6,414 nt of DNA from Acidobacteriota bacterium (GTDB lineage Bacteria > Acidobacteriota > Terriglobia > Acidiferrales > UBA7541). Both the position numbers and the translations under genes were made by a program. The notes below the pieces were generated by a model. The model saw only the letters and a program-made list of their open reading frames with translations. It did no database searches and was not told the origin of the DNA. The DNA is taken from contig PMOV01000067.1 of NCBI GenBank assembly GCA_003161195.1, forward strand, positions 1 to 6,414. Direction: 5' to 3'. Numbering within the stretch: position 1 is the stretch's first letter; each line of letters starts with the position of its first letter. This document shows positions 5,800 through 6,414 of this stretch, piece after piece.

Positions 5800-6057
5800 G
5801 TGAAGAACCAAGCCAAAAATGTTCGGCAAAGCGTGTCCTTGCCACCCAGCGTCGCGGCGCGCGTGCGGCGGCTTGCGGAAAAGCGTAATTCCAGTGCTAG
5901 TCGCGTGCTCGTCGAACTAATCGATGTCGGCCTGCAGTCCAAGGAAACGGAAAAGGATCGCTTCTTTGCGCTCGCGGATCGGCTTGCGCAGTCCGCCGAC
6001 CCCAGCGAACGTCGCAAAATCAAAAAAGAACTGGCCCGCATGACGTTCGGCTCCTGA
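5800..6057 (+). CDS. Ribbon-helix-helix (CopG/Arc-type) DNA-binding protein, possible antitoxin
   Basis: An 85-residue protein whose first half fits a ribbon-helix-helix fold: a short beta strand 'VRQSVSLPP' (8-16), helix 'SVAARVRRLAEKRN' (17-30), a turn, then helix 'SASRVLVELIDVGL' (32-45). Dimers of this fold place the paired strands in the DNA major groove; residues R9, Q10 and S11 would face DNA. The second half (46-85) is highly charged and probably helical, as in antitoxins whose tail binds a toxin. The only start that includes the strand is GTG 5800; no clear Shine-Dalgarno sequence precedes it, and TAGACT at 5788-5793 would fit a -10 box for a leaderless message. It begins 38 bases after the dioxygenase and is followed 26 bases later by an 80-residue gene, so the two probably form an autoregulated operon. 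Family membership is read from pattern, not from a search. Confidence 0.72.
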   Translation: MKNQAKNVRQSVSLPPSVAARVRRLAEKRNSSASRVLVELIDVGLQSKETEKDRFFALADRLAQSADPSERRKIKKELARMTFGS

Positions 6058-6073
6058 TCACGCGGTCGATAGC

Positions 6074-6083
6074 GGAGTCGAAT
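6074..6083 (+). promoter_or_regulatory. Ribosome-binding site of the 80-aa gene
   Basis: GGAG at 6074-6077 is six bases before ATG 6084, a near-ideal spacing. It supports real translation of the small downstream gene and contrasts with the lack of such a site before the GTG of its upstream partner. Confidence 0.5.
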
Positions 6084-6326
6084 ATGCCGAAGATTCAGTG
6101 GGCCAATCTTCCGCCGGCGCTCCGCCAACACCTCTTTGACCGCCTCGAACAGCGCAAAATTAGCGCCGAAGATCTATACAAGCTCAAGTTGTGGCGCGAA
6201 TCCGAGCCGGAAGCTCCCGAAGGGCTCTGGTACAAGGACTTTGGCTCGTTCAAAATTTGCGGGGAAGGTAAATTCCCAAAGACGTTTCTGATGAAAGGGC
6301 AAGTCGCGAAAGGGAAACCGCTCTAA
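6084..6326 (+). CDS. Conserved-looking 80-aa protein of unknown function, partner of the RHH gene
   Basis: I cannot assign this 80-residue protein to a named family. It starts with 'LPPALRQHLFDRLEQRKISAEDLYKLKLW' (9-37), which looks like two short amphipathic helices. An acidic/Pro-rich linker (38-48) follows, then a compact aromatic/Gly-rich strand region 'WYKDFGSFKICGEGKFPKTFL' (49-69) and a basic Gly/Lys tail. The order and density of Trp, Gly and Asp residues suggest a folded small domain, not a spurious frame, and I recall similar small proteins in acidobacterial and other soil genomes without a function. It has a good GGAG ribosome-binding site and lies 26 bases after the RHH gene on the same strand, an antitoxin-then-toxin layout. 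The second half could be a ParE/RelE-like beta sheet, but it is shorter than those toxins (about 90-100 residues) and shows none of their motifs clearly. A toxin role is inference from context only. Confidence 0.65.
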   Translation: MPKIQWANLPPALRQHLFDRLEQRKISAEDLYKLKLWRESEPEAPEGLWYKDFGSFKICGEGKFPKTFLMKGQVAKGKPL

Positions 6327-6357
6327 GGTAGTGGCGCGTCGTACGTCCGGGCAAGCT

Positions 6358-6383
6358 GGGGCGGAGCATGCTCCGCCCCTACA
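6358..6383 (-). repeat. REP-like palindrome with GTAG tag (copy 3)
   Basis: A perfect 22-base palindrome is formed by GGGGCGGAGCA (6358-6368) and TGCTCCGCCCC (6369-6379), followed by TACA (6380-6383). On the minus strand it reads TTGTAG and then the hairpin, as in copies 1 and 2. It lies 31 bases after the 80-aa gene's stop. As RNA it would form a very stable stem and could stop or protect the transcript, although no T-run follows. Confidence 0.6.
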
Positions 6384-6414
6384 ACGGCAATGGCTACTGC
6401 ACGGAGATGCTGAC

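Noticed and set aside
5019..6131. Minus-strand open frame of 370 codons opposite the dioxygenase and RHH genes
   Set aside because: The Ser/Pro/Ala-rich sequence is typical of the reverse of GC-rich coding DNA. The plus strand carries a clear TDO-family enzyme and an RHH protein there.
1663..6383. The three palindromes as a CRISPR array
   Set aside because: They are thousands of bases apart, the cores differ in sequence, and there are no regular spacers.

Overview
The window looks like bacterial chromosomal DNA of moderately high GC, from a soil-type Gram-negative bacterium and most likely an acidobacterium (Acidobacteriota). The reasons are a TonB-dependent receptor, two small stand-alone PilZ proteins with the 'VVNPYG' / 'GIE...FW' style I associate with that phylum, a ChbG-type deacetylase beside a polyprenyl-phosphate glycosyltransferase, and scattered short palindromes ending in CTACA. 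The phylum call rests on recalled family resemblance, not on a marker gene. No rRNA, tRNA, CRISPR array or transposase gene was found.

Layout, left to right. (1) 1-964: the 3' part of a TonB-dependent outer-membrane receptor, open at the left edge. (2) 1079-1570: a single-domain flavin reductase. (3) 1571-2035: a gene-poor stretch carrying one REP-like palindrome. (4) 2036-2772, minus strand: two PilZ-domain genes overlapping by ATGA, driven by a good sigma70-type promoter at 2793-2821. (5) 2942-4870, plus strand: a ChbG/YdjC-family deacetylase followed closely by a GT2 glycosyltransferase with two C-terminal membrane helices. This pairing resembles the NaxD/FlmF2 logic, in which an N-acetylated sugar is placed on undecaprenyl phosphate and then deacetylated. 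(6) 5021-5761: a short, divergent tryptophan 2,3-dioxygenase family protein. (7) 5800-6326: a ribbon-helix-helix protein and an unrecognised 80-residue protein, arranged like a small two-gene operon. (8) 6327-6414: non-coding, with a perfect 22-bp palindrome.

The genes do not form one pathway. Envelope themes recur (outer-membrane receptor, PilZ signalling, lipid-linked sugar chemistry), while the flavin reductase and the dioxygenase are separate redox enzymes. The items most worth a second look are the RHH + 80-aa pair, the deacetylase/glycosyltransferase pair, the altered substrate loop of the dioxygenase, and a set of three GTAG-type hairpins with unrelated cores.
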